Positions 23,240 through 31,031 of a DNA stretch of 34,444 nucleotides are shown here, in pieces. Position numbers and translations under genes: made by a program. Each line of letters begins with the position of its first letter. Position 1 is the stretch's first letter. Below the pieces are notes generated by a model. The model saw only the letters and a list, made by a program, of their open reading frames with translations. It did no database searches and was not told the DNA's origin. The stretch is from Alkaliphilus hydrothermalis (GTDB taxonomy: Bacteria > Bacillota > Clostridia > Peptostreptococcales > Natronincolaceae). The stretch is from positions 1 to 34,444 of the forward strand of contig NZ_JAFBEE010000025.1 in NCBI RefSeq assembly GCF_016908555.1, written 5' to 3'.

Positions 23240-23782
23240 TTAAAAAGTTCTTCTGACATTGCAACCATCTGCAGATATTGGGATATATCTAACTTTAGAG
23301 CCTTCTATAAGTTCACCGAAAAAGGCAATGTGATAAGGCCTAAAAACGCTCATTACATCCACTGCATTTATTGTTAGATTCCCACCTATCCTTCTTCTTA
23401 AAATTTTCCTAACAAGAATATTACCTTTAGTTATGAGTTTTTCAATATCGTAATCTGACATTTGAATATTATCCGGGTTGACTTCTTTTGTCTCTATATC
23501 TATTCCCTTGTCATCATAATAGGAAACACCGCCGGTGGACCCGTTAGCAATTATTCTAATGAGAATTTCTTGCTGTTTATAATTTTTAAAAAGCTTTTTT
23601 ACAAAAGGGAGAGGAGTAAAGGTAACGTTATAAGTAATAACTTTATTTTCTATGTATAGCTCCTTCATTGTAATTTCATTATGGTTCTTTAACAGAACTT
23701 TACCTATGAAATTCCCCTTTTTATTTGCAATATTCTTAGCCTCATCTACATTTAGTTTTATAGGGAAACATTTTATCACCAT
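23240..23782 (-). CDS. Unknown 180-residue protein in the sigma-54 operon
   Basis: A soluble alpha+beta protein with no signal peptide, membrane segment or Cys motif that I can assign to a family. It has a hydrophilic, Lys-rich N-terminal half, a Gly-containing IIANGSTGGVSYYDDKGIDIET segment, a basic ITKGNILVRKILRRRIGG stretch, and a C-terminus RYIPISADGCNVRRTF. AAAGGAG lies six bases before the ATG. It lies 18 bases upstream of the MIO-less lyase gene and downstream of the symporter genes, so it is almost certainly co-expressed and may act on the lyase product or as a partner protein. No function is claimed. Confidence 0.75.
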   Translation of the reverse strand: MVIKCFPIKLNVDEAKNIANKKGNFIGKVLLKNHNEITMKELYIENKVITYNVTFTPLPFVKKLFKNYKQQEILIRIIANGSTGGVSYYDDKGIDIETKEVNPDNIQMSDYDIEKLITKGNILVRKILRRRIGGNLTINAVDVMSVFRPYHIAFFGELIEGSKVRYIPISADGCNVRRTF

Positions 23783-23847
23783 ATTGTACTCCTTTTTAAG
23801 GTGCTATAAAGAATTCTATAGCACCTCATTATTTTTGAATAATAGAA

Positions 23848-24102
23848 TTAGATTTTTTTCTGAACACCTTTAGAAAAATGTAATACTTCACTAATGTATT
23901 TTAAAAATATCAGAGTTGTAACTGCAGTAACAGTATAAGGAACTACTTTTCCTACAATAAAATCAACATTATTAATAAGGGAGTATCCTATTATAGTGGA
24001 TATGATGGGGAACAGAATAACTAAAAATCCATCCATCCCCAACCACTCAATCTTATTTTCATTAACTTCATTTTCTATATGTTGCTTATTTGTAGATGAC
24101 AT
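23848..24102 (-). CDS. Small membrane protein, probable symporter accessory subunit
   Basis: An 84-residue protein with a charged N-terminus (MSSTNKQHIENEVNENKIEW) and two hydrophobic segments at about 25-43 and 51-70. It starts 14 bases after the sodium:solute symporter stop, with AAAGGAGGA in front. Several sodium:solute symporters work with a tiny two-helix partner (for example the DUF485 and DUF997 partners), so an accessory role is inferred from size, topology and adjacency rather than from sequence similarity. Confidence 0.75.
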   Translation of the reverse strand: MSSTNKQHIENEVNENKIEWLGMDGFLVILFPIISTIIGYSLINNVDFIVGKVVPYTVTAVTTLIFLKYISEVLHFSKGVQKKI

Positions 24103-24116
24103 ATGAATCCTCCTTT

Positions 24117-25538
24117 TTAATATACTTGCAACTTAACATTGTTAGCGTTTTTGTCTTCGCCAATCTGATTACCGATAATCCAGAATAGTAGAGAAGCAGG
24201 TAAAGCTATTAAAATAGGTTCTAGTGTACCAAAGGATTCTGATAGTACAAAGGGGTTTGTTTTAAAATATGTAAAGAATACGACACCTGAGATCATGGAA
24301 AGTAAACCGGCCATCGGTGTTTTCTTTCCTTTATACATCAAGGCTAAAAGTACTGGTACGAAAGCTGCAGACATCCATAGACTCATGAGGAAGGCGATGG
24401 CATCATAGACCATAGTGAATTTGAAGGCTAAAGAAAGTCCAATTAGACCTAATAAAACAGAACCAATTCTACTTAGGAGAATAATCTTTTTGTCTGATAA
24501 TGGCTCTTTACTGAATACTCTACCATATATATCGTTTGCAAGGGTTGTACCGCCTATCAAATAATAACTATCAAGAGTAGATACCAAGGCACCTACTAGG
24601 CCCACAATAAATAGCCCCCTAACACCAACTGGCAAATAACTTAAAACCATTTCTATATATCCAACTTCAGGAATAGCTGTTGGATTAGTTGCCCTTACAA
24701 TTATACCCGCCAGAACAAGAATCATGTCAAAGCCTAACCATAGAGAGAAACATGTAAGCATGGCTCTTCGTCCTGTTTTAGCAGAGTTACTAGCGGAGAA
24801 TCTTTGATAGAAACTGGGGTCTGCATAAACATTAAGACATAGTATAATGAGCATCAAGGCTTTTGAAAAGGGCATTCCAGCAATAGGGGCTGTGACCGCC
24901 GGGGTAGCTGATAAGGCTTCTCTAATACCAACTAGGCCACCAACATTTGAATATATTGTCGGAAATACGCTACTAACACTACCTACCATAAAGAAAAAGA
25001 ATATCATATCTGTAACTGCAACACCCATAAGACCACCTAAACAAGTTAAAAGGATGGTAATAAGTACGATTACAACCCCCACTACAACCTTATCGGCACC
25101 CCAGGCAGCAACTCCAATATAGCCTGTTGCAGTAATTTCTCCCAATTGTGAACAATAGATGAATAAGAAAATGGAACCCAAGACAGCTACTGATTTACCG
25201 TATACACTGTGGAGGACGTCTGGAATAGTAATGTCTGATCTAACATGAATTTTAGGCCCAACCCATAGGGCTAATGGAAACCTAACTGCATGGGCACCAA
25301 TTGACCATATAAACCAAGAAGCAAGACCGAAGGCAGAGGCATAACCAATTGTACCGACTACTCCAACACCACCATACCAGGAAGCTACTAAGGTACCGAC
25401 CACCAATGACCATGGCAAACTTCTATTAGCTAAATAATAACTCTCCATATCCTTTACTGATTTTGAAAAATGGTAGCCTATTGCTATAACACCTAATAAA
25501 ATAATAAATATAACAATGTTATCAATCGATGTTAACAT
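24117..25538 (-). CDS. Sodium:solute symporter (SSS family)
   Basis: A 473-residue Na+-coupled importer with about 13 membrane helices. Family features include the N-terminal YHFSKSVKDMESYYLANRSLPWSLVVGTLVASWYGG, the GITATGY-like region seen as GEITATGYIGVAAWG, and GLVGALVSTLDSYYLIGGTTLANDIYGR, which matches the conserved sodium-site region of the family. GGAGGG lies before the ATG. It is the second gene of the sigma-54 operon, ten bases after the Fe-S protein gene. It probably brings in the substrate of the MIO-less lyase. Whether the solute is a betaine, a carboxylate or an amino acid cannot be read from the sequence. Confidence 0.9.
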   Translation of the reverse strand: MLTSIDNIVIFIILLGVIAIGYHFSKSVKDMESYYLANRSLPWSLVVGTLVASWYGGVGVVGTIGYASAFGLASWFIWSIGAHAVRFPLALWVGPKIHVRSDITIPDVLHSVYGKSVAVLGSIFLFIYCSQLGEITATGYIGVAAWGADKVVVGVVIVLITILLTCLGGLMGVAVTDMIFFFFMVGSVSSVFPTIYSNVGGLVGIREALSATPAVTAPIAGMPFSKALMLIILCLNVYADPSFYQRFSASNSAKTGRRAMLTCFSLWLGFDMILVLAGIIVRATNPTAIPEVGYIEMVLSYLPVGVRGLFIVGLVGALVSTLDSYYLIGGTTLANDIYGRVFSKEPLSDKKIILLSRIGSVLLGLIGLSLAFKFTMVYDAIAFLMSLWMSAAFVPVLLALMYKGKKTPMAGLLSMISGVVFFTYFKTNPFVLSESFGTLEPILIALPASLLFWIIGNQIGEDKNANNVKLQVY

Positions 25539-25548
25539 TTTACCCCTC

Positions 25549-26496
25549 CTATTTATCTAGTTTTATTAATGTAATGGCACTCACTGGGCAGTGTTCTTTG
25601 CATATAGTACAGCCCCAGCATTTTTCCTTTTCAAAAGAGATCATTGCCCCCTCTTTATTGAAGGCATTAAAGTTACAAACCTTAGCACATATACCACAAC
25701 TAATACAACGGTCTTGCTCCCATAATATATTATATCTTTTTTTTGGCCATATACCTTGAGTACCTATCATTTTTGATGCTCTTATTGGGTAACAACAACA
25801 ACCGTCGCAATTACAGATGGCTTTCTCGGATTCGGAAGTATGCATTAGTCCTTTTTTGTTAGCCATAGTAACAATTTCCTTAGCCTTTTCTTTGCTGATG
25901 GGTTCCCCCCAACCCCTATCCCATTCTGAATTAATATCCTTTTCAAACAATATACATACATTCTTGGGTTTGTCACAATTAAGAGCAACGGATTTACAGT
26001 TGCATGGAACAATGTACATTTCCTCTTTGAGTTCATCTATAAGATTAAGGGTCTCATCTAAAGTATAAAAGAAAGCGTTTTCGATTAGGTTAGTAGATCC
26101 ATTCTCAATTTCCTTAAGTCTAGGAATAGCTCCTTCAGCATATTTTTTAACGTACCACCTATCCAGGTCTTCCCGTTCTTTTGGAGCGATACTTTTCCAT
26201 AAGTCTGATTCATATTGGGCAAAATAAGCTAGTCTAGTGTATAAACTAGCAGATTTATATACTATTGAATCATTTCTTCTTTCTTTATTAATAACCCCTC
26301 TTTTATAAGCTTGACTAATAAACTCTTTGGGGTCTAAATCAAAACGAGGTTGAATTAATACCAAGAGTTCTTCGTAAGTATATTTTTTATCTTGCATATA
26401 CTCTATAAGAGTAATTTCTTCTTCTGTGAGCATAAGCTCAATAGAAGAATAACCTTCTGGTGGAACATCAAAAAATTTAGCTAATTCTTGCTTCAT
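25549..26496 (-). CDS. 4Fe-4S ferredoxin-type protein with helical N-terminal domain and extra Cys clusters
   Basis: A 315-residue protein, first in the sigma-54 operon. The N-terminal 160 residues are helical and look winged-helix-like (MLTEEEITLIEYMQDKKYTYEELLVLI...YKRGVINK). A Cys-rich middle follows: CNCKSVALNC (165-174) with C181, and CNCDGCCC (228-235). The C-terminus is a 2[4Fe-4S] ferredoxin: CISCGICAKVC (264-274) and CWGCTICKEHC (293-303). Proteins of this build accompany oxidative or reductive catabolic gene sets in anaerobes. Here it may pass electrons to reduce a product of the lyase, or sense redox state. No partner oxidoreductase is in the operon. GGAGGTG lies before the ATG. 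Confidence 0.82.
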   Translation of the reverse strand: MKQELAKFFDVPPEGYSSIELMLTEEEITLIEYMQDKKYTYEELLVLIQPRFDLDPKEFISQAYKRGVINKERRNDSIVYKSASLYTRLAYFAQYESDLWKSIAPKEREDLDRWYVKKYAEGAIPRLKEIENGSTNLIENAFFYTLDETLNLIDELKEEMYIVPCNCKSVALNCDKPKNVCILFEKDINSEWDRGWGEPISKEKAKEIVTMANKKGLMHTSESEKAICNCDGCCCYPIRASKMIGTQGIWPKKRYNILWEQDRCISCGICAKVCNFNAFNKEGAMISFEKEKCWGCTICKEHCPVSAITLIKLDK

Positions 26497-26547
26497 TTTT
26501 TCACCTCCTTGAAGAAAATGTTTTATGGCCCTGTCCCTCTAATTATA

Positions 26548-26564
26548 TTGCAAATACCATGCCA
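26548..26564 (-). promoter_or_regulatory. Sigma-54 (-24/-12) promoter of the symporter/lyase operon
   Basis: On the minus strand the sequence TGGCATG-N4-TTGCAA runs from 26564 to 26548. The invariant GG and GC are separated by exactly 10 bases, as required. The start of transcription would fall near 26538, about 40 bases before the Fe-S protein ATG. A divergent sigma-54 activator gene stands 240 bases away, which supports the call strongly. Confidence 0.88.
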
Positions 26565-26639
26565 CTTTTTACTAAGATATTAGGGGGTAAAACACCATAA
26601 AATCGGACTATTTAGACTAATCTGAATAATATAAATATA

Positions 26640-26672
26640 AAAAAGTGCAATAAGATATTGCATGCACTTACT
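26640..26672. promoter_or_regulatory. Probable activator binding site (UAS) with palindrome
   Basis: TGCAATA-AGA-TATTGCA (26646-26662) is a perfect 7+7 dyad. AAGTGCA (26644-26650) also pairs with TGCACTT (26663-26669). A second, looser dyad, AATGCAT (26674-26680) with ATGCATT (26691-26697), and a TATTGCATT half-site near 26741 lie further along. The palindrome sits about 85-100 bases upstream of the -24 element, a usual place for enhancer-binding proteins. Confidence 0.6.
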
Positions 26673-26818
26673 TAATGCATCTCTATACATATGCATTTTT
26701 CAATATTTATTAACGTAACAAGAGACCTGGTGAAATAGAATATTGCATTTGGTAGGGGCCTATGGTACCATATATACACTATAATAACAGAAGATACTGA
26801 ATAGTGGGGGGATTAATA

Positions 26819-28486
26819 TTGCAACTTTATAATATTATAATGGTCTTAGATAGCCTGTATAGAATTGTTTTTATGTCCCAAGGACATTTAGATGGGGATA
26901 ATCATGTTAATGAGAAATTCATAGGAAAGCATGTACTAAGTTTTATAGATATTGATTTAAATACAAAGAGTGGCACCACATTATATAATAATCTTCCAGT
27001 AAAATATACAGTAGTTGATACACCTAGTAAGGATGGGTTTATAGCTCATATCTCCAACGCAGGATATCATAATGTGTTTTATCAAAAGATTCTTGATTTA
27101 TTAGACTTAGGAATACATATTGTTGATAAAAGTGGGTATATTTTGTTTACTAATCGAGCAGCTGAAAAGGGAGAGTTTTTAAATAGAAGGCTAACTACGG
27201 GTAAACATATTTCGGATGTATATCCATTGACAACTGAAACAAGTTGTATACTTAGGGCTTTGAAAAGCAAACAAAAACTGTTAGATATATATGATACTTT
27301 TGTAAGTAATTATTCTGATCAAACAATATCTAGCATAAATTCTGGCTATCCTATTTTTATAGATGATGTATTGGTAGGAGGATTAAGTATAGTTAGATTT
27401 AATAAATATCTTCAAGGGAGTTGTAAAGAGCTTGCTCAACTCAACAACTTTGTAAAGAAGGGTAATGATCATAAACAAAAGTCCTACTATAAAAATCTAT
27501 ACTACAACTTTGATGACTTAATTGGTGAAGATGAAGAATTCAAGGATTCAGTAAATTTAGCTAAACGAATTGCGAAGACAGATACATCGGTATTAATTTA
27601 TGGAGAGACAGGAACTGGAAAAGAGCTTTTTGCACAAAGTATTCATAGTGAGAGTAAAAGATGTGAGAATGAGTTTATAGCAATTAATTGTGCTGCACTA
27701 CCGGAGGGGTTGGTAGAAAGTATACTCTTTGGTACAGAAAAGGGTAGTTTTACTGGGAGCATTAACAAATCAGGTCTTCTGGAGAAAGCAAACAAGGGGA
27801 CGTTATTTTTAGATGAGATAAACTCCATGAGTCTTACTGTACAATCAAAGTTGCTAAGAGTTCTTCAGGAGAAAAAATATATGAAGGTGGGGGGGACTAA
27901 GGAAATTTCATGTGATGTACGGATAATCTCGTCAACCAACGAATCGCCACAAGATATTCTAAATACTGGAAAAATTAGATTAGACTTATATTATAGAATT
28001 AATACAATTACAATATATATCCCCTCCTTGAGGGAACGAAGGAAGGATATCTCTATACTTTACAATCACTTCATTAATAAGATAGCATACGGAAATAATT
28101 TTAAAACAAGTAACTCCGTCCTTAAAATATTAGAGTCTTATGATTGGCCAGGTAATGTTAGAGAGCTTTTACATACAGTTGAGTATTCAATAAATGTCTG
28201 TGAAGATTCTTATATCACTACAAGAGACATTCCTCAGAATATTATAAAATATAATAACACTCCTTCCAGTGATAGTCCTTTACCGTCGTCCATAGAAGAT
28301 TCTAATTTGAGTAGTATTATGAGTAGATATGAAAAAAGTGTAATTCAAAATGCCCTTAAAAAACATAATTATAACATTAGTGAAACTGCCATAGCATTAG
28401 GATTATTTCGACAAGGCTTACAGTATAGAATTAGAAAATATAATTTATCATTGGAAAAACCCCAATCACGGCCCCAAAACCCTTAG
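26819..28486 (+). CDS. Sigma-54-dependent activator (PAS, AAA+, Fis-type HTH)
   Basis: An enhancer-binding protein of about 555 residues. A sensory N-terminus with a PAS-like domain (about 75-190, HNVFYQKILDLLDLGIHIVDKSGYILFTNRAAEK) is followed by an AAA+ domain (about 220-455) and a Fis-type helix-turn-helix at the end (NISETAIALGLFRQGLQYRIRKYNL). Walker A is GETGTGKE and Walker B is GTLFLDEINSM. The sigma-54 contact loop reads GSFTGS instead of GAFTGA, a notable variant. I chose TTG 26819, seven bases after a GGGGGG stretch; GTG 26804 would put that stretch inside the gene. It is divergent from the operon that starts with the -24/-12 promoter and is its likely activator, sensing the substrate. 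Confidence 0.9.
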   Translation: MQLYNIIMVLDSLYRIVFMSQGHLDGDNHVNEKFIGKHVLSFIDIDLNTKSGTTLYNNLPVKYTVVDTPSKDGFIAHISNAGYHNVFYQKILDLLDLGIHIVDKSGYILFTNRAAEKGEFLNRRLTTGKHISDVYPLTTETSCILRALKSKQKLLDIYDTFVSNYSDQTISSINSGYPIFIDDVLVGGLSIVRFNKYLQGSCKELAQLNNFVKKGNDHKQKSYYKNLYYNFDDLIGEDEEFKDSVNLAKRIAKTDTSVLIYGETGTGKELFAQSIHSESKRCENEFIAINCAALPEGLVESILFGTEKGSFTGSINKSGLLEKANKGTLFLDEINSMSLTVQSKLLRVLQEKKYMKVGGTKEISCDVRIISSTNESPQDILNTGKIRLDLYYRINTITIYIPSLRERRKDISILYNHFINKIAYGNNFKTSNSVLKILESYDWPGNVRELLHTVEYSINVCEDSYITTRDIPQNIIKYNNTPSSDSPLPSSIEDSNLSSIMSRYEKSVIQNALKKHNYNISETAIALGLFRQGLQYRIRKYNLSLEKPQSRPQNP

Positions 28487-28607
28487 ATTGTCCTCTTTAA
28501 ACTATTATTTAGATACTGAATAATTATGGCTGTATGATCCTAAGTAGCTATAAATATGAAGGATACCTTTTAAGATGCAATAGTTGATTATGCGACTGAT
28601 TAAAAGA
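28487..28607. other. Intergenic sequence downstream of the activator gene
   Basis: Nothing recognisable is seen; no clear terminator follows the activator gene. Confidence 0.3.
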
Positions 28608-28760
28608 CTAATAATATTGATTAAGTTTAGACTTTATTAATTCATTGTACTTAGTTATGGCAGCATTAAGTATCTGACTGGTGAGATTTTCTTTTTCATC
28701 AATGAGATTATTCAAGTTTCTCTTAAGAACCTCTATATCTTAAAGCAATTCTTTTAATTG
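28608..28760 (-). pseudogene. Spo0E-like aspartyl phosphatase remnant
   Basis: On the minus strand this reads QLKELL, then a TAA, then DIEVLKRNLNNLIDEKENLTSQILNAAITKYNELIKSKLNQYY and a stop. The pattern of a short two-helix hairpin, with IExLRxxLNxLIxEK in the first helix, matches Spo0E-family phosphatases, which dephosphorylate the sporulation regulator Spo0A. The usual SQxLD motif in the second helix is not intact. The upstream part is lost where the IS66-like left end begins at 28760. An in-frame stop and missing start show it is dead, although a peptide from the internal part cannot be fully excluded. Confidence 0.65.
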
Positions 28761-28900
28761 TAACCGTCTAAGAATCTCTGCCTAGAATATGAACCTTGGG
28801 CTTTGCTAAAATACAGATAATTGTCTTCTAAGGAGGAGACTTTATAATGGTTAGCATAGACTAGTAGGATTACTTAGAATTTTTATTGAGAAGAAGAATA
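28760..28900 (+). mobile_element. IS66-family left-end remnant, copy 1
   Basis: It starts with GTAACCGTCTAAGAA, close to the GTAAGCG-type ends of IS66 elements, and shares about 80 aligned bases with the segment at 30811 (including CTTGGGCTTTGCTAAAATAC). An AAGGAGGAGA site and ATG 28847 mark the start of a first ORF (MVSID, then two stops, DYLEFLLRRRIEVYK). No transposase gene or right end remains. It abuts the Spo0E-like remnant. The family call rests on end sequence and layout only. Confidence 0.6.
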
Positions 28901-28950
28901 GAAGTGTATAAATGTATTTGTAATTAAATTACATACTAGCTTTTTTACGA

Positions 28951-28985
28951 AAAAACGAGCTACCATATAAGTGCAGCTCGTTTTT
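28951..28985 (-). terminator. Terminator of the KAS III / CMD gene pair
   Basis: AAAAACGAGCT (28951-28961) pairs perfectly with AGCTCGTTTTT (28975-28985). Minus-strand transcripts would end with a run of U. It lies just after the stop of the carboxymuconolactone-decarboxylase-family gene. Confidence 0.88.
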
Positions 28986-28992
28986 CCGATAT

Positions 28993-29358
28993 TTACAGGT
29001 TAAAAAGTACATTTACTGTCTTCAACGCTGACAATGCTTTGGGTAGGCCAATAACGGTAGCGCTTTGTAGCATCATTTCAATGATTTCTTGTTTTGTAAC
29101 CCCAATATTTAGAGCACACTGAGTATGGAAAAGAAGTTGCTCATTATTTCCATCACTGATTAAGAGGGCAATAGTAATTAATTGTCTTGTTCTTAGATCT
29201 AGTCCTTCTCTTGAATATAAGTTGCCAAATAAATGTTCAACTATGGTATCTCCTAATCCCTCATAAATACTATCAAGCTTAGAAAGATAGTCGTCCTTTC
29301 CTTCCCCTACTAGTTCATCTATAATTTTCATACCTTCTTCATATGCGTTTTTTTTCAA
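28993..29358 (-). CDS. Carboxymuconolactone decarboxylase (CMD/AhpD-like) family protein
   Basis: A 121-residue CMD-family protein, all helical and probably oligomeric. The core reads HLFGNLYSREGLDLRTRQLITIALLISDGNNEQLLFHTQCALNIGVTKQEIIEMMLQSATVIGLPKAL, the gamma-CMD pattern. It has no CxxC redox pair, so an AhpD peroxidase role is unlikely. I chose TTG 29358 as start because GGAGTGA lies seven bases upstream and the frame then just follows the KAS III stop; an ATG at 29430 in this frame would overlap the upstream gene by 47 bases and lacks a site. It is co-transcribed with the KAS III-like gene. The reaction is unknown. Confidence 0.8.
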   Translation of the reverse strand: MKKNAYEEGMKIIDELVGEGKDDYLSKLDSIYEGLGDTIVEHLFGNLYSREGLDLRTRQLITIALLISDGNNEQLLFHTQCALNIGVTKQEIIEMMLQSATVIGLPKALSALKTVNVLFNL

Positions 29359-29383
29359 GTTATATTCACTCCATTTCGAATTT

Positions 29384-30409
29384 TTACTTACCCCATTTAA
29401 GTACAGCAGAAGTATGATTTTCACCGGCACCTGGCGAAGCGATTAATATATAATCTCCATCCTTAATCAAACCTTTATCTAGAGCGTGATACAGGTTAGT
29501 CGGTATAGAGGTAGAAGCTAGATTTCCATATATACTAAAGGTATGATAAGACTTTTCTTTAGGGATTCCTATAGAATCCCGCCAAGCATCATGAGCCCAA
29601 GGGGCTGGTTGATGAGATAAAAAGAAATTTATATCTTCTGGTCTTAACTCAGCCTTTTCTAAAGTTTTAAGCATAACTGGTGTCATTTGCTCTATAGACA
29701 TTCTTCCCATTTCTTTAACTTTTACAGGATTAGTAGTCATAAGATTACGGATAGGTGATGTTATATTGCTATGTTTTTTTGATGAATGCGCTAGAGGAAA
29801 CCTTTCTCTAACAGTAAAGGCATCATGGTAGTATCCATCGGAAGTTGCATGGGAAGCAATATAACCCCTATCTTCAGATACTTCTCCAATTACAACTGCA
29901 CTGGAACCGTCTCCTGCACAAGGTGATAGATAATCATTTTCATCAATGATTTTAGAGTGAAATATTGAGGTTGTTATAAGGATCTTGTTATACGTACCAC
30001 ATGCAATTAAGTTAGAAGCAGTAATAAGCATAGTAACAAAACTGGAGCAACAAGTATCCATGTTCCAGGCGGCAGCATTTTTTAAACCTAACTTATGTTG
30101 GATGATGCTCGCATTTCCAGGAATTGTTTCATCTGGTACCATTGCATGGGTTAGGACTAAGTCAATTTCATTGGGGTCTACTCCAGACATTTCTAGTGCT
30201 CTTTTTCCGGCCTCAACTTCTGCATCTGAAGGACACATATCTAATGAGAAGTATCTTCTTTCCTTAATACCTATAAAGCAATCCTCAAATGATTTTTTAG
30301 CGGGTCGATTAAGAAACTCTTTATCATCCCAGTAATCATTTGTAATAATGTTTTCAGGCATATATATCCCAACTCCTAATATACCTGCATTTCTCAAAGT
30401 CTTTCTCAT
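29384..30409 (-). CDS. 3-oxoacyl-ACP synthase III (FabH)-like condensing enzyme
   Basis: A 341-residue thiolase-fold condensing enzyme of the KAS III type. The catalytic triad is complete: Cys121 in MDTCCSSF, His266 in LSHQPAPWAHD and Asn296 in IYGNLAST. The N-terminus GILGVGIYMPENIITNDYW and the closing GDYILIASPGAGENHTSAVLKWGK are typical. The FabH oxyanion/CoA region is kept, but the gene is away from any fab cluster and next to a CMD-family gene. A specialised acyl condensation or acyl transfer, rather than housekeeping fatty acid initiation, is therefore likely. The ATG has AGGGGG upstream on the minus strand. Confidence 0.87.
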   Translation of the reverse strand: MRKTLRNAGILGVGIYMPENIITNDYWDDKEFLNRPAKKSFEDCFIGIKERRYFSLDMCPSDAEVEAGKRALEMSGVDPNEIDLVLTHAMVPDETIPGNASIIQHKLGLKNAAAWNMDTCCSSFVTMLITASNLIACGTYNKILITTSIFHSKIIDENDYLSPCAGDGSSAVVIGEVSEDRGYIASHATSDGYYHDAFTVRERFPLAHSSKKHSNITSPIRNLMTTNPVKVKEMGRMSIEQMTPVMLKTLEKAELRPEDINFFLSHQPAPWAHDAWRDSIGIPKEKSYHTFSIYGNLASTSIPTNLYHALDKGLIKDGDYILIASPGAGENHTSAVLKWGK

Positions 30410-30676
30410 TTAAATCCCCCTGTTATCTTTAAATTTAGAAGCATTTGGAACTTATTTGTTATTCTACATAAATATAGGTTTTCCTCTAATAAAATCTATT
30501 GATTAGGGCATTAACGAATCCTATGTATATGTAAGCATAGTTAAGGTTATTCCTTACTATGCTACTACACATATATACCACTGAAAAAAAGGGGGTTTTG
30601 AACGTAAAGGGACATAGTTAATAATGCGTAGGGGAAGGTAGACAGGGTAAAGTATATCTTCTACTCTGTAGCAGTC
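30410..30676. other. Intergenic region upstream of the KAS III-like gene
   Basis: It should contain the promoter for the minus-strand pair. I see no gene. A GTATATGTAAGCATAG...CTATGCTAC partial inverted repeat near 30523-30564 was noted without a T-run. Confidence 0.3.
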
Positions 30677-30814
30677 ATGGATGTGGAATTAAAGGAGAGA
30701 CAAGCTGAAAATTTTTCAGAGATTGAACTTTTAATCGAAAAACTTTTAGACTCAGGAATATGCTATGTGGATGAGATGTCAGGGATAATTGGGATAACAG
30801 AGGAGCAATTGTAA
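30677..30814 (+). pseudogene. Unknown ORF cut by an IS66-like end
   Basis: From ATG 30677 the frame reads MDVELKERQAENFSEIELLIEKLLDSGICYVDEMSGIIGITEEQL and then meets TAA. The stop codon is made by the first bases of the IS66-like left end at 30811 (CAATT-GTAACC). The frame is also open for about 14 codons upstream of the ATG. The helical, acidic reading looks like genuine coding sequence, but I cannot assign a family. It is interpreted as a 5' gene fragment disrupted by the insertion. Confidence 0.5.
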
Positions 30815-30973
30815 CCGTCAAAGATTTTCTGCCTAGAATGTGAACCTTGGGCTTTGCTAAAATACAGATAATAAACTTCTAAGGAGAAGATCTGTTTGGC
30901 AAGTAAAGCGACAGCTATTGACTGGGAGAATATATTACAGAAGTTCACTACCTTTCTTAATATATTTTTTTAA
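30811..30973 (+). mobile_element. IS66-family left-end remnant, copy 2, with start of an accessory ORF
   Basis: It begins GTAACCGTCAAAGATT and aligns with copy 1 (28760) through CTTCTAAGGAG, about 80 bases. After AAGGAG, a TTG at 30896 opens MASKATAIDWENILQKFTTFLNIFF and stops at 30971. The first part resembles the N-terminus of IS66 accessory (TnpA-type) proteins, and the rest appears to be foreign sequence after truncation. No tnpB/tnpC or right end was found in the window. Confidence 0.6.
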
Positions 30974-31031
30974 AGAATGTTAAGCTTATCCTATAGCATA
31001 CAATTAAATGAATGCATAAGGGGGGATAAGA

